A stretch of 50,454 bases of DNA from an uncultured Collinsella sp. Its GTDB lineage: Bacteria; Actinomycetota; Coriobacteriia; Coriobacteriales; Coriobacteriaceae. The stretch lies in assembly GCA_958450865.1 (NCBI GenBank), contig CAUDNY010000010.1:1-50454 (forward strand), given 5' to 3'. A program made the translations under genes and the position numbers. The notes under the pieces are model-generated. The model had not been told where the DNA came from, searched no databases, and saw only the letters and a list, made by a program, of their open reading frames with translations. Each line of letters begins with the position of its first letter. Position 1 is the stretch's first letter. Positions 35,793-43,323 of this stretch are shown here, in pieces.

Positions 35793-35897
35793 CGCAATCC
35801 ATCGCGACGTGTGAGTTCGCGATCTGGGACGTTGGCGCAATTAGAAGATGAACCCTTCCTTTTCGGGAAGTCGCCCGTTTAGCCGATAGCTCTCTAA

Positions 35898-36356
35898 AAT
35901 GAGGCGCAGCAGCCACATGTAAACGCACGGGCGGCAGTCCGATGCTTCGACGCAGGGCGCGTGCAGGGCGTCGATAGCCCGCTCGTCATCGTCTACGGGC
36001 GCCACATGTCCGACGGCACCATGTTCGCACCGCTCGCGCAGTACTCTTCGCGCGACTTCACCGAGGCGCACCGCACCATCTGTGTCTACACCCGCGACAA
36101 GGAAATCGAGCTCGAGGTCTTCGCGGTGGACGTGGTGGACGCGAGCTCGGAGGACAAGCGAACCGACTTCGCAGACGTGGCGGCACCCGACTCCTACCTC
36201 GGGGACAAATTGTCCCGATGCGAGATCGTCCTGGAAGAACCGAAAGACGTCGCCCAAGCCTGGGCCTTCGTCACCTGCAGCCACCAGACGAGCAACTCAC
36301 GCACCGTGGTCTACGCGAAGGAGGTGAAGGGATGGGATTCGCGCCCTTCGGAATAG
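35898..36356 (+). pseudogene. 5'-truncated class B sortase
   Basis: The C-terminal half of a sortase B: IVYGRHMSDGTMFAPLAQY with the catalytic histidine, then FVTCSHQTSNSRTVVYA with the catalytic cysteine and arginine, ending at 36356. The N-terminal signal/anchor and first half are missing, and the frame is closed upstream by TAA at 35895. A sortase would normally be about 250 residues. It is almost surely inactive. Two LPxTG-like substrates lie in the window, so another sortase must serve them. Confidence 0.8.
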
Positions 36357-36427
36357 GGCTCCTCATGGGGCTCCTCACGCTCACGGCCTACGCCTACTGC
36401 GCAGCCGGCGACGATGAACGAGATTAG
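36332..36427 (+). CDS. 31-aa hydrophobic micro-protein
   Basis: An ATG at 36332 stands 5 bases after a perfect AAGGAGGTG ribosome binding site. The product is a single hydrophobic segment (FGIGLLMGLLTLTAYAYC) with an acidic tail GDDERD. It overlaps the last 25 bases of the sortase remnant and was probably its operon partner. The site and composition argue for a real membrane micro-protein, though it may now be orphaned. Confidence 0.55.
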   Translation: MGFAPFGIGLLMGLLTLTAYAYCAAGDDERD

Positions 36428-36470
36428 GAGTTGCAGATCGAAACTACAACCGAATATGGCCCTTCGACCC

Positions 36471-36492
36471 CTTGCCGATATATCTCGGCAAG
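36471..36492. repeat. Hairpin CTTGCCGA/TCGGCAAG
   Basis: Perfect 8-base arms with a 6-base AT loop in the gap before the GIY-YIG-like gene. Possible terminator of the upstream unit or operator of the next one. Confidence 0.4.
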
Positions 36493-36576
36493 AGGTATTG
36501 CATGCGGTGAGATAATTTACGCACTTGATAGAAACAAGACGCTACCGGCTGCTTCTCGATAAGCTTCCGGTTGTCC

Positions 36577-37236
36577 ATGAACAGAGGTGCGCAATTGGGA
36601 AAGATAAAGCTGCAAGACGTCAAAAGGGCTATCGACATCGGAAAGGACGTCCTGCCCTTCGTTGAACCCGCCGTGGACAAATACGGGCCTGCTCTGATTG
36701 ACTGGGGACAGCAGAGGGGAAAGCAGGCAGCGAATAGCCTCGGAGAAGTCAGGGACTCATTCCTTTCAAAAGGCCAGGCAATCAAAGATAAGAAGGAGCA
36801 GCAAAAGTCACTCGAGGAAGCCCGCAAGAAGGCCGTGGCGAGCTCGCTTCCGCCGATCTCCGCAAAAGAGTTCTTCGAGAACTTTGAGAACAACGTCTCC
36901 AGCGAAGCCGACCTCAGCGATGGGTACATGGCAATCGCCGGCTGCTACGCTGTTGTCACGATGAAATCGGCACGAGAGAAAGATCCTTCCGCCTACGAGG
37001 ACGTCTATGTCGGTTGCAGCAAATCCATGGGCTTCAGCATATACACTCAGCTTTGCGGTTTCGGCAACGTCGACGTCTACGCCGACTTCAAGTTCAAAAG
37101 ACCCATGATGATCCTGCTCTTTCCGTGTGAGGAGAAAGACCTCGAGAGCCGCCATGAGGCCCTCGTCAGGGATCTTCAGGCCGAGGGCTCGTACAACAAA
37201 TGGGACGTCCTGGCACGCTCCGATGAGGCGAGATAG
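36577..37236 (+). CDS. GIY-YIG-like protein of unknown role
   Basis: A 219-aa protein. The first 110 residues are charged helices. The C-terminal 110 residues resemble a GIY-YIG fold: GCYAVVT, then YEDVYVGCSKSMG, GFGNVDVYADFKF and an E-x-x-L-x-R-D-L helix, ending SYNKWDVL. The first tyrosine motif is GCY and the second YVG; the arginine and glutamate usual in active nucleases are not clearly placed, so activity is doubtful. The start is uncertain (ATG 36577 or TTG 36595, the latter behind AGAGG). It lies 11 bases before the coiled-coil gene and forms a pair with it. Confidence 0.6.
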   Translation: MNRGAQLGKIKLQDVKRAIDIGKDVLPFVEPAVDKYGPALIDWGQQRGKQAANSLGEVRDSFLSKGQAIKDKKEQQKSLEEARKKAVASSLPPISAKEFFENFENNVSSEADLSDGYMAIAGCYAVVTMKSAREKDPSAYEDVYVGCSKSMGFSIYTQLCGFGNVDVYADFKFKRPMMILLFPCEEKDLESRHEALVRDLQAEGSYNKWDVLARSDEAR

Positions 37237-37247
37237 GCACTAAGAGC

Positions 37248-38408
37248 ATGAGCGATAAAGAGCTTGCGCCGATTAGCGTCGAAGTTGTTGCGATCGATGA
37301 CCTCGACGGTATCAAGGTCATCGCGAACACCAATGCGAGCAAAGAGAACAACGCCGGCATCGGAGAGCGGGCGGACGCCTTTCTCGGCCTCGCCTCGGAC
37401 GTCATAGACCTCGTCGAGGGAAAGCAACTCTACAAAGTCGAGGTCCCCGAAGGCTACAGCCTTAAGGACCTCGTCGCCTCGAAGAAGGATCCGGAAGCGG
37501 TGAGGGCCCTCGTCCGAGACCCAAAGGGTCGCCTGAGCGGCGACGTCTCTCTCAAAGCCACCGGGGTCAGCCCCGCGCAGATCGCCAGCATCGGCCTTGC
37601 CGCGGCGGCGATGGTTGTCGGCCAGGCGTACATGACCGAAATCAGCGACAGCCTCCAGCGCATCGACGCCAAGCTGGAATCGATCGCCTCCATGATCGCC
37701 GGCGATCAGAAGGCGAAGGTCAAAAACGCCCTGGACATCGCCAGAACCTACGCAGCCCTACATGACGATTACCTCCAAAAGCCCGCCGAGGCGCGCCAGG
37801 CGGCAAGAAACGAGATCGAGAGCAAGTACAACGATGTCGGTCAGGTAATCGATTGGATTACCGAGCAGCTCGCCGGCGTCGAAGACAAGGTCAGGGGCAC
37901 CGCCGAACGCAAGAAGGACCTCGAACCGTTGCTCAAAGAGATCCAATCCTACGAGACCCAGTTCGGCATGTGCCTCCAGGCCCTGTCGGCGCTCGCAATG
38001 ACGCGCATGTACTACGACGGCAGCATGGACGACCGCAGCGCCCTCATCGAAGAGCAGCGGATACTCGACAAATCTCAGGGATTCCTGAAAAAGAGGCAGA
38101 CCCTCGCCGCTCTCATGGAGATGAAGATCGGGGGCATGAAAGGGGCGCCCATCGCGCTTCCTCGCGGCGCCCGGGGGAATGCCCTCAAGAGGCTGGTCTC
38201 CCAGACGCCTAGAGCCGCCGCAAAGGAGCAGATCCTCGAGGCCAAGGTCGAGATGCGCGCGAGCCTACGCTCGGGAGAGTCGAAACTGAGGTCCGAAGCC
38301 GAAGATCGAAAAGGCGAGATCGAACGTATCGCAGCGGCATCCCGAACAGCCAGGACGCTGCTCACGGACGGAACCGACTGCTGGCTCATCGATGATCAGG
38401 AAGATTAG
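37248..38408 (+). CDS. Coiled-coil protein with one hydrophobic segment
   Basis: A 386-aa protein of no recognised family. A hydrophobic segment (IGLAAAAMVVGQAYM, about residues 114-128) is followed by long charged helices (about 130-300) likely to form coiled coils, then a basic region and another helix. The general plan, one hydrophobic stretch within long helices, recalls helical membrane-active proteins, but that is only a resemblance. It follows the GIY-YIG-like gene by 11 bases and ends at a perfect hairpin (38418-38447). The pair sits at the edge of the conflict-gene island. Confidence 0.6.
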   Translation: MSDKELAPISVEVVAIDDLDGIKVIANTNASKENNAGIGERADAFLGLASDVIDLVEGKQLYKVEVPEGYSLKDLVASKKDPEAVRALVRDPKGRLSGDVSLKATGVSPAQIASIGLAAAAMVVGQAYMTEISDSLQRIDAKLESIASMIAGDQKAKVKNALDIARTYAALHDDYLQKPAEARQAARNEIESKYNDVGQVIDWITEQLAGVEDKVRGTAERKKDLEPLLKEIQSYETQFGMCLQALSALAMTRMYYDGSMDDRSALIEEQRILDKSQGFLKKRQTLAALMEMKIGGMKGAPIALPRGARGNALKRLVSQTPRAAAKEQILEAKVEMRASLRSGESKLRSEAEDRKGEIERIAAASRTARTLLTDGTDCWLIDDQED

Positions 38409-38417
38409 AAACCAAGA

Positions 38418-38447
38418 AGAAGAGGCGGGCAATTGCCCGCCTCTTCT
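38418..38447 (+). terminator. Perfect hairpin after the coiled-coil gene
   Basis: Thirteen-base perfect arms AGAAGAGGCGGGC and GCCCGCCTCTTCT around AATT, 9 bases past the stop. There is no T-run, but stem strength and place suggest a terminator. Confidence 0.65.
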
Positions 38448-38469
38448 CACATCACCCACTTGAACACGT

Positions 38470-38874
38470 CGTGGATCAGTCAGACGAAAAAGCTCAGCGT
38501 GACCTTTAGTGCCGCCTTGGAAAACCCACCATGCCTCTTCATCGACGTCAGCCCGATCTTCCTTGACCTTGCGGGCGCCGTCCTCGGCGCCCTCTTCCTT
38601 CTCTTCCGCGAGCAGCCTCGCCAGCTCTTCCGGCACGCCCGGGACCTCCGCGCGGCCGGAATGCCGTTCGCGGGCGCGTCGGCGCGCCAGCCGTCGCGCA
38701 CCTGGCGCAAGTTCACTGTGAGCCAGATATCCACCCGCCACGTGCGCGAATGCTGTTACTTGCCATCTCGAAGCCCTCGCGCAGCTGCACCTCGTCGATG
38801 AAGAGGCGGCTCTGGGCGCCCTCGAGCGCCCAGAGCCGCTCCATGTACGTAGCGCGGTCCACCCATGCCGTCAT
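38470..38874 (-). pseudogene. Decayed AAA_14/DUF4143 ATPase
   Basis: An ATG at 38874 opens 53 codons: TYMERLWALEGAQ, typical of the start of AAA_14 ATPases, jumps straight to the Walker B strand RLFIDEVQ and FEMASNSIRARGG. The Walker A segment is deleted. The frame then shifts; DIWLTVN continues the protein in another frame (from about 38734), after which only scraps remain. Its promoter with a perfect inverted repeat (38885-38925) survives. Confidence 0.65.
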
Positions 38875-38884
38875 CCGCTCCCTC

Positions 38885-38925
38885 TCGGTTTCGAAACTCG
38901 AATATTATTTAAGTTTCGAAACCGA
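38885..38925. promoter_or_regulatory. Operator-like inverted repeat of the dead ATPase
   Basis: Fourteen-base perfect arms TCGGTTTCGAAACT and AGTTTCGAAACCGA flank 13 AT-rich bases with a minus-strand -10-like TAATAT. The arrangement brackets the promoter of the leftward pseudogene starting at 38874 and is typical of a dimer-bound repressor site. Confidence 0.7.
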
Positions 38926-38985
38926 TGAGGAGCGAATCCCGGTCGCGCCATGCCGGCAGCGAGGTCAATGCGCATTCACGCGTGC

Positions 38986-38991
38986 TACAAT
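38986..38991 (+). promoter_or_regulatory. -10 element of the yjdF riboswitch
   Basis: TACAAT, with a weak -35 GTCAAT 16 bases upstream, 9 bases before the predicted aptamer. The second riboswitch copy has the identical GCGTGCTACAATGCGG stretch. Confidence 0.6.
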
Positions 38992-38999
38992 GCGGCCAT

Positions 39000-39087
39000 C
39001 AGAGATGAAAACACAGTCCCCGTCGGGTAGTCGTGGGCGTGCGGATGTCCGCATCAGTAACCTGCCTCCTTGGTTGTCCCTTCTCTG
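39000..39087 (+). ncRNA. yjdF-motif riboswitch, copy 1
   Basis: A structured leader directly before yjdF. CAGAGA (39000-39005) pairs with TCTCTG (39082-39087) to close the aptamer; inside are the conserved-looking blocks GAAAACACAGTCCCC, GGGTAGTCGTGGGCGTG, a small hairpin GCGG-ATGT-CCGC and CAGTAACC. Gene context and these blocks match the yjdF RNA class, known to bind azaaromatic compounds and control yjdF. An 88-base near-identical copy at 49452 supports function. Control is probably at translation, since AAAGGAGG follows closely. Confidence 0.78.
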
Positions 39088-39118
39088 CATGGTCATCTAC
39101 ATAAAGGAGGAACCAACC

Positions 39119-39538
39119 ATGCAGATCAGCGTGTCGTCCACCCTGACCGTATATCACGACGGCCAATTCTGGGTCGGGCTGGCGGAGCATGTCGAGGACG
39201 GCAGATACGGCGTCGCCCGCATCGTCTTCGGCACGGAGCCGTCCGATGAGGAGATTCTGCAATTCGTTGTCGACAAATGGGAGAAGCTCTCGTTCTTCGA
39301 TGGCAAACCGGCTGAGGCAAGCAAGCCCGCGAAGAACCCCAAGCGGCGCGCTCGCGAGGCGGCGAAAGCCCTCAAGCAGCCAGCGATGAGCACCAAGGCG
39401 CAGCAGGCTCTCGCGGCACAGAGAGAAGCGATGAAGCAGGAGTCAGCTCATGCAAGAAGCCGACGCCGCGTGGAAGAGGCTGATGCGCGCTACAAGCAGA
39501 GAAAACTGAAGCGCAAGCAGAAGCATCGCGGGCATTGA
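39119..39538 (+). CDS. yjdF: YjdF family protein (DUF2992)
   Basis: A 139-aa protein. The N-terminal half is a compact beta domain (STLTVYHDGQFWVGLAEH, then GRYGVARIVFGTEPSDEEIL and FVVDKWEKLSF); the C-terminal half is a very basic helix rich in lysine, arginine and alanine, likely to bind nucleic acid. AAAGGAGG lies 8 bases before the ATG at 39119. It is preceded by its class-specific riboswitch, so expression should answer to azaaromatic compounds; the molecular role of YjdF is not established. Confidence 0.88.
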   Translation: MQISVSSTLTVYHDGQFWVGLAEHVEDGRYGVARIVFGTEPSDEEILQFVVDKWEKLSFFDGKPAEASKPAKNPKRRAREAAKALKQPAMSTKAQQALAAQREAMKQESAHARSRRRVEEADARYKQRKLKRKQKHRGH

Positions 39539-39697
39539 TCGCCATTCGCAGCAAGGCAAACTATATACAGCAGCGGCGTCAGTTCCACTTGAAGCGACGC
39601 CGCGTAGACGCTGATGGTGACGGCTATACACGGGCACGGGCGCGCCACTGCACTTCACAGCTTGTTTCTCAAGTATTTGGGGCGCACACGCGTCGTT

Positions 39698-39720
39698 CAA
39701 AATGCGGAGCGACTCCGCAT
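39698..39720 (-). terminator. Terminator of the ToxN-like gene
   Basis: Arms ATGCGGAG and CTCCGCAT with loop CGA; on the minus strand TTTTG follows. It lies 25 bases after the stop of the leftward gene. Confidence 0.6.
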
Positions 39721-39744
39721 GGCTCGAGACTGAGCCGAGTTGCC

Positions 39745-40194
39745 CTACTTCTCGCCCTCCAGCAGCCCCACGATGCGGTCGATGTCGACGGCAAAGCGAG
39801 GCCTCCCCTCGCGCTCGTAGCGGTCGAGGTATGCCTGGCACTCGGAGACAATGCGCTTGGTGTTGCCGTCGATGATGCGCTGGAGCGTCTCGTAGTAGGC
39901 CGAGCCCTCGGTCCTGAAGCGGCGCTGGTAGGCCTTGGTTATGGGGAACATCTTGATGTAGTGGATGCCGTGGCGGCAGCCGGGGCGCGTCGTGGGGCGG
40001 GGTGGCAGTGCAAAGTATTGGTCTTTGGGCACGTTGGGGGCGATGTTGGAACGCAGCGGCACGGCGAAGTCCCTGCGCTTTCCGCGGAAACGCAGCCTCA
40101 CCACCACGATGCAGGGGCGATTGTGCTTAAGCATGAGCTCGCGGTCGCCATCGACGAGGTCGAAGAAGTCCTGGGAGATGGATACGATCTTCAT
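39745..40194 (-). CDS. ToxN/AbiQ-like endoribonuclease toxin (candidate)
   Basis: A 149-aa basic protein. MKIVSIS at the start, RPCIVVVRLRFRGKRRDFAVPLRS in the next strand pair, a HGIHYIKMFPI segment and a helical C-terminus (about 95-149) follow the layout of type III toxins such as ToxN, CptN and AbiQ, which are kept inactive by a structured RNA. AAGGGGG lies 8 bases before the ATG at 40194. Directly upstream is a structured leader with two GNRA-capped hairpins, the place where a type III antitoxin RNA would be. No tandem repeats are visible there, so the system would be unusual. The match is from pattern, not search. Confidence 0.5.
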   Translation of the reverse strand: MKIVSISQDFFDLVDGDRELMLKHNRPCIVVVRLRFRGKRRDFAVPLRSNIAPNVPKDQYFALPPRPTTRPGCRHGIHYIKMFPITKAYQRRFRTEGSAYYETLQRIIDGNTKRIVSECQAYLDRYEREGRPRFAVDIDRIVGLLEGEK

Positions 40195-40219
40195 CGGTTA
40201 CGCCCCCTTCATACGAAGC

Positions 40220-40335
40220 GGGGCCCGCATCGCTGCAGGCCCCTACAGGTGGGCGATATTCTACGCCTTGCGGCACCCCGTCGCCCACGGAGGTTAAACG
40301 TACACGTAAGCCGTACTCTGAAAGCCGCGGCTTCC
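40220..40335 (-). ncRNA. Structured leader RNA before the ToxN-like gene
   Basis: On the minus strand four helices can be drawn: CGGCTT pairing across 40308-40333; GGGCGA/TCGCCC (40251-40286) enclosing GCC-GCAA-GGC; and a 10-bp stem capped by the tetraloop GCGA (40220-40243). Two GNRA tetraloops within 60 bases are unlikely by chance. A promoter TTGAAA...TATAAA precedes it at about 40338-40360. It could be a non-repetitive type III antitoxin RNA or a riboswitch for the gene. Confidence 0.5.
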
Positions 40336-40371
40336 GGCAAGTAGTTTATACCACGAAAGGTCGCTTTCAAT

Positions 40372-40917
40372 GCGCATAGCTCGCAAAATAACACTCGCTG
40401 GGCCGTTACTTAACCGCCGACTTCGCTTGATGCAGAGGGCATTGGGGCAACGATAATGCGGGTGGACGCCGAGGATCCAAACGGGTCTCGCACCGTCCTT
40501 CCCGCGTTCATGCGTCCGTCTTCATTGCCTGGACTAATTATTCCAAAAAGAGCGTTTTGGAGTGTATCGCGGCGTTGCATGAAAACCCCAGATAGCCTAT
40601 TCTACCTAGGGTTTCATTGCTATTCACTACCTTTTGTAACGTGCCGTTTTAGGCTCTCGGTTTACTCCCACTCAAGTAATCGAATCGTGCATTCCCATGG
40701 TCTCTCGTCTACGTGGTGCACTGCCGTCTCCCCATTTACTGGAATCAGGCGGTTTTCGGATACCCAAATTGAACTCAAAATGAACTCAACGCCAATTTCT
40801 GGCGAGAGGCTTCCAACGCTAGCAGTCAATACCGAGCACCACTTTTATCACCATTCGCCGCCATCTTCATTTCATGTCCAATTGAATTTTTACGACAATC
40901 ACTACGGCTTCCAAACA
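40372..40917. other. Region without a recognised gene
   Basis: About 545 bases between the ToxN-like promoter and the RES-like gene. A rightward open frame from 40456 runs into the RES-like gene's antisense strand but has no ribosome binding site and an unlikely composition. GC content falls sharply after about 40530, marking the edge of acquired DNA. Confidence 0.4.
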
Positions 40918-42249
40918 CTAATCAACGGACACACCCCAAGGAAGAACGTCTTTTCCCCTCCCGTTCGTCTTTCCCTGCCACGTTGCGAACAGGTATCTGT
41001 CGAACTCGAAAAACTCTGTTTCTCTATAGGGATGCTGTCTGTCATAGCTGCCAATATTCGTTATATATGCATGGTCGACAGACCTCAGTTCATAGTCTCT
41101 ACATCTCAGCGACGGAGAGAGCTGTTTGTACAGGGCATAGTTGAAGGAATCATCTATTTTCATATGTTTAATGAGCGGAGAGTAGTCCTTGTGCTGATCA
41201 TAATTAACAAATAGAGCGAGGTTGACGGCGCAGCGTGCGAATACGTCGTCTTCCACGCGCCGGGAATAATAGGCGACCCCGTCAAGACCAAGCTTCTTAC
41301 ACGCCATCATTATTGCCTGGGGAACGATGTACTCAGACTTGAACGTTCTGTCAGCTTCGTCGATTCTGTACGAGGTCGCTATCATGAGCATGAATAGTTT
41401 AAGCCAGCAATGAACGCGCCCCTCATCGAAACCGTCCAAGCCGCCGAAATCTCTCACATTGATTGCCAAGTTAAGTATTTTCTGCGTGCCGTCTAAAACT
41501 ACCGGTGAGACGTTGAAATCGATTTCCGGCGGAAATCCCGTCTCTATCCAGCATCCATACGAAGAATTTGCAAGATAATAGGCCGGGCTGCCGGGGATAC
41601 TAAACCTGTAGCTTCCGGTCTTAGATCTCAGGCTCTTCGGCAAATGCAACATCTCTTTTGCCGCATAGGCGCTAGAAGGACTCCCTGTTCTCGACCGAAA
41701 GAATTGTATCTCCTGGCTCCTGTTCCCCGGAAAGGCCCAACTCTCACCTAGCTTTGCAACCGCAAAAGGATCGGAACGAACTTCTGAGACCAAATTCCTG
41801 ATGATTGTGTTGCTTTTTGCAATATCGGCCTTGTAGTAACTACGCAGGGCTTCGAGGATTTTATTTCGATATTTCTTTATTATTGCCAGGCTGCCATCAT
41901 CCGCACCGGCCTTTTCCGCCTGGTTGAGCACAATGTTGTATTTCTCCATAAGGCAGGAATAGTAGTCATTGTCCAGTTTGACAACAAACGGAGCATATAG
42001 GTCATTACAGATGAAATCATTCAACAACCAAGATAACCCCATCTTTGCACCATCCTCAATTAGATCCCAGTTGGTCAGCGCATCCTTAATGTCGAATATA
42101 CATCCTGTACTATCCGAAGCAAAACGAACTGGTCGGTTTCGAATAGCGAATGCCGGGCACGCTACGCAAGAACGCCCCAAACTATTGCGTTTAGGAGGAA
42201 AGCCGCGCTGTATATGGATGCAAAACTCGGCAAACCAGGAAGCATGCAA
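40918..42249 (-). CDS. RES-domain-like protein, low-GC insert
   Basis: Up to 443 aa. The middle contains the segment YRFSIPGSPAYYLANSSYGCWIE, which resembles the core of RES domains (NAD-degrading toxins), followed by INVRDF and a helical C-terminus; residues 50-200 are helical and charged. Four cysteines in the first 50 residues may form a metal site. The start is uncertain (ATG 42249, GGAG 12 bases upstream). Base composition is clearly AT-rich beside 60% GC neighbours, indicating transfer. No Xre-type antitoxin gene is adjacent. RES membership is tentative. Confidence 0.5.
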   Translation of the reverse strand: MHASWFAEFCIHIQRGFPPKRNSLGRSCVACPAFAIRNRPVRFASDSTGCIFDIKDALTNWDLIEDGAKMGLSWLLNDFICNDLYAPFVVKLDNDYYSCLMEKYNIVLNQAEKAGADDGSLAIIKKYRNKILEALRSYYKADIAKSNTIIRNLVSEVRSDPFAVAKLGESWAFPGNRSQEIQFFRSRTGSPSSAYAAKEMLHLPKSLRSKTGSYRFSIPGSPAYYLANSSYGCWIETGFPPEIDFNVSPVVLDGTQKILNLAINVRDFGGLDGFDEGRVHCWLKLFMLMIATSYRIDEADRTFKSEYIVPQAIMMACKKLGLDGVAYYSRRVEDDVFARCAVNLALFVNYDQHKDYSPLIKHMKIDDSFNYALYKQLSPSLRCRDYELRSVDHAYITNIGSYDRQHPYRETEFFEFDRYLFATWQGKTNGRGKDVLPWGVSVD

Positions 42250-42412
42250 ACTGTGTGCTCCCCACCCTGACGCCCTCTTTCAAGTCGACTGGGCGCAGAA
42301 AAAAGATCCCGCAGCGCCTCAAAGCCATCAGTGCTCCCGAATAATGCAAACACTCCGTTAATGGACCGTATTATTGCGGTTTAGCAAGGAATGCCCCCTT
42401 AACCGCCAAAAT

Positions 42413-42515
42413 CTACCTTCCGCCGAACCCGCGCTTCCAGTCGAGGTACTCCTCCTCGGAGATCTCCCCGGAGTCCCGTCTCGCGCGCATCGCGGCCCAT
42501 ACCCTGACCGCCGCA
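42413..42515 (-). pseudogene. C-terminal remnant ending in an EEEYLDWK helix
   Basis: On the minus strand MRARRDSGEISEEEYLDWKR and GFGGR end in TAG (42413-42415). This short acidic helix is a common C-terminal end in coriobacterial proteins. The rest of the gene is replaced by an IS3-type end with repeated GAATCT. Confidence 0.4.
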
Positions 42516-42519
42516 TTGA

Positions 42520-42781
42520 ATCTGAATCTGAATCTGCCCCAGATCCGTTGACAAGCGGATTTCCGTTTCGGCATGATGTCCGAAAGCGGGGGAAGGGGGG
42601 CACGATGGGGACGCCATCGCCCAGGTACACGGCGGAATTCAAGCAGAAGGCCGTAGAGCCGTACAGGAAATCGGGCACCACGTACGCCGAGGTGGCGCGC
42701 GGGCTGGGCTGCGGAAGGAAGCTCCTAGTGTCGAGGGCGTCAGTAGACGCCCACATCGAGTCGAGGAGCGGAAGGAAATGA
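42520..42781 (+). mobile_element. IS3-family remnant: end and orfA fragment
   Basis: From ATG 42605 the frame reads PSPRYTAEFKQKAVEPYRKS then TYAEVARGLG, a typical IS3 orfA helix-turn-helix, until a frameshift around 42715. Upstream lies the word GAATCTGAATCTGCCCC (about 42530), which recurs at about 42867, probably the element's end. The orfA start follows a GGAAGGGGGG stretch. It is inactive. Confidence 0.7.
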
Positions 42782-42901
42782 CGGCGGCGACCGCCCCGGG
42801 AGCCGTCCGCGGCCGAGCACGCGAGGGAGCCTCGAGACGAAAGTATCTCGAGAACGACCATGACCATGAATCTGAATCTGCCCCGATTCCATTGACGCCT
42901 T

Positions 42902-43225
42902 CTACGCCGCCTTCGGGTGACCTTCGTCGTCCTGCCAATTGGCCTTTTCGAACTCTGCGGGGCCCAGATCTCCCAGTGTCGTATGTATCCTGGCTCAGTT
43001 GTATATGACCTCGATGCACTCGAACAGATCCAGCGCCGCCTCGTCGCGCGTGGCATAGACCCGTGTGTGCATGCCCTCCGACTTACCAGGTCCATGAGCG
43101 ACTCCATGGCGGCGTTATCCCGCAGCGAGGATATCGAGCCCATCGAGGGTCGGATGCCGTGCTCGCGCATGGTCTTGGAGAGCAGTGGCGACACGTACTG
43201 CGAGCCGAACCCCGCCGAGTCGGGG
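42902..43225 (-). mobile_element. IS3-family orfB fragment, frameshifted
   Basis: On the minus strand GSQYVSPLLSKTMREHGIRP and NAAMESLM match the DDE integrase region of IS3 orfB. After a frameshift the protein continues with VYATRDEAALDLFECIEVIYN, an in-frame stop, and ARIHTTLG...EFEKANW, ending at 42902. Only the last third of orfB is left. Its orientation is opposite to the orfA fragment next door, so two copies or a rearrangement are implied. Confidence 0.75.
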
Positions 43226-43323
43226 CCGCCTGGCCCGAGAAGAGATGCACTTCGAGGCGCAGCCCCATGCAACTGGACGCACTGAGCGATAATTAACGCA
43301 CAGTGTAGAAAGGGGCAAACGGA

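Noticed and set aside
35841..36284. 147-codon minus-strand frame
   Set aside because: The plus strand carries clear sortase B catalytic motifs here.
40456..41214. 252-codon plus-strand frame
   Set aside because: No ribosome binding site, odd composition, and it is antisense to the end of the RES-like gene.
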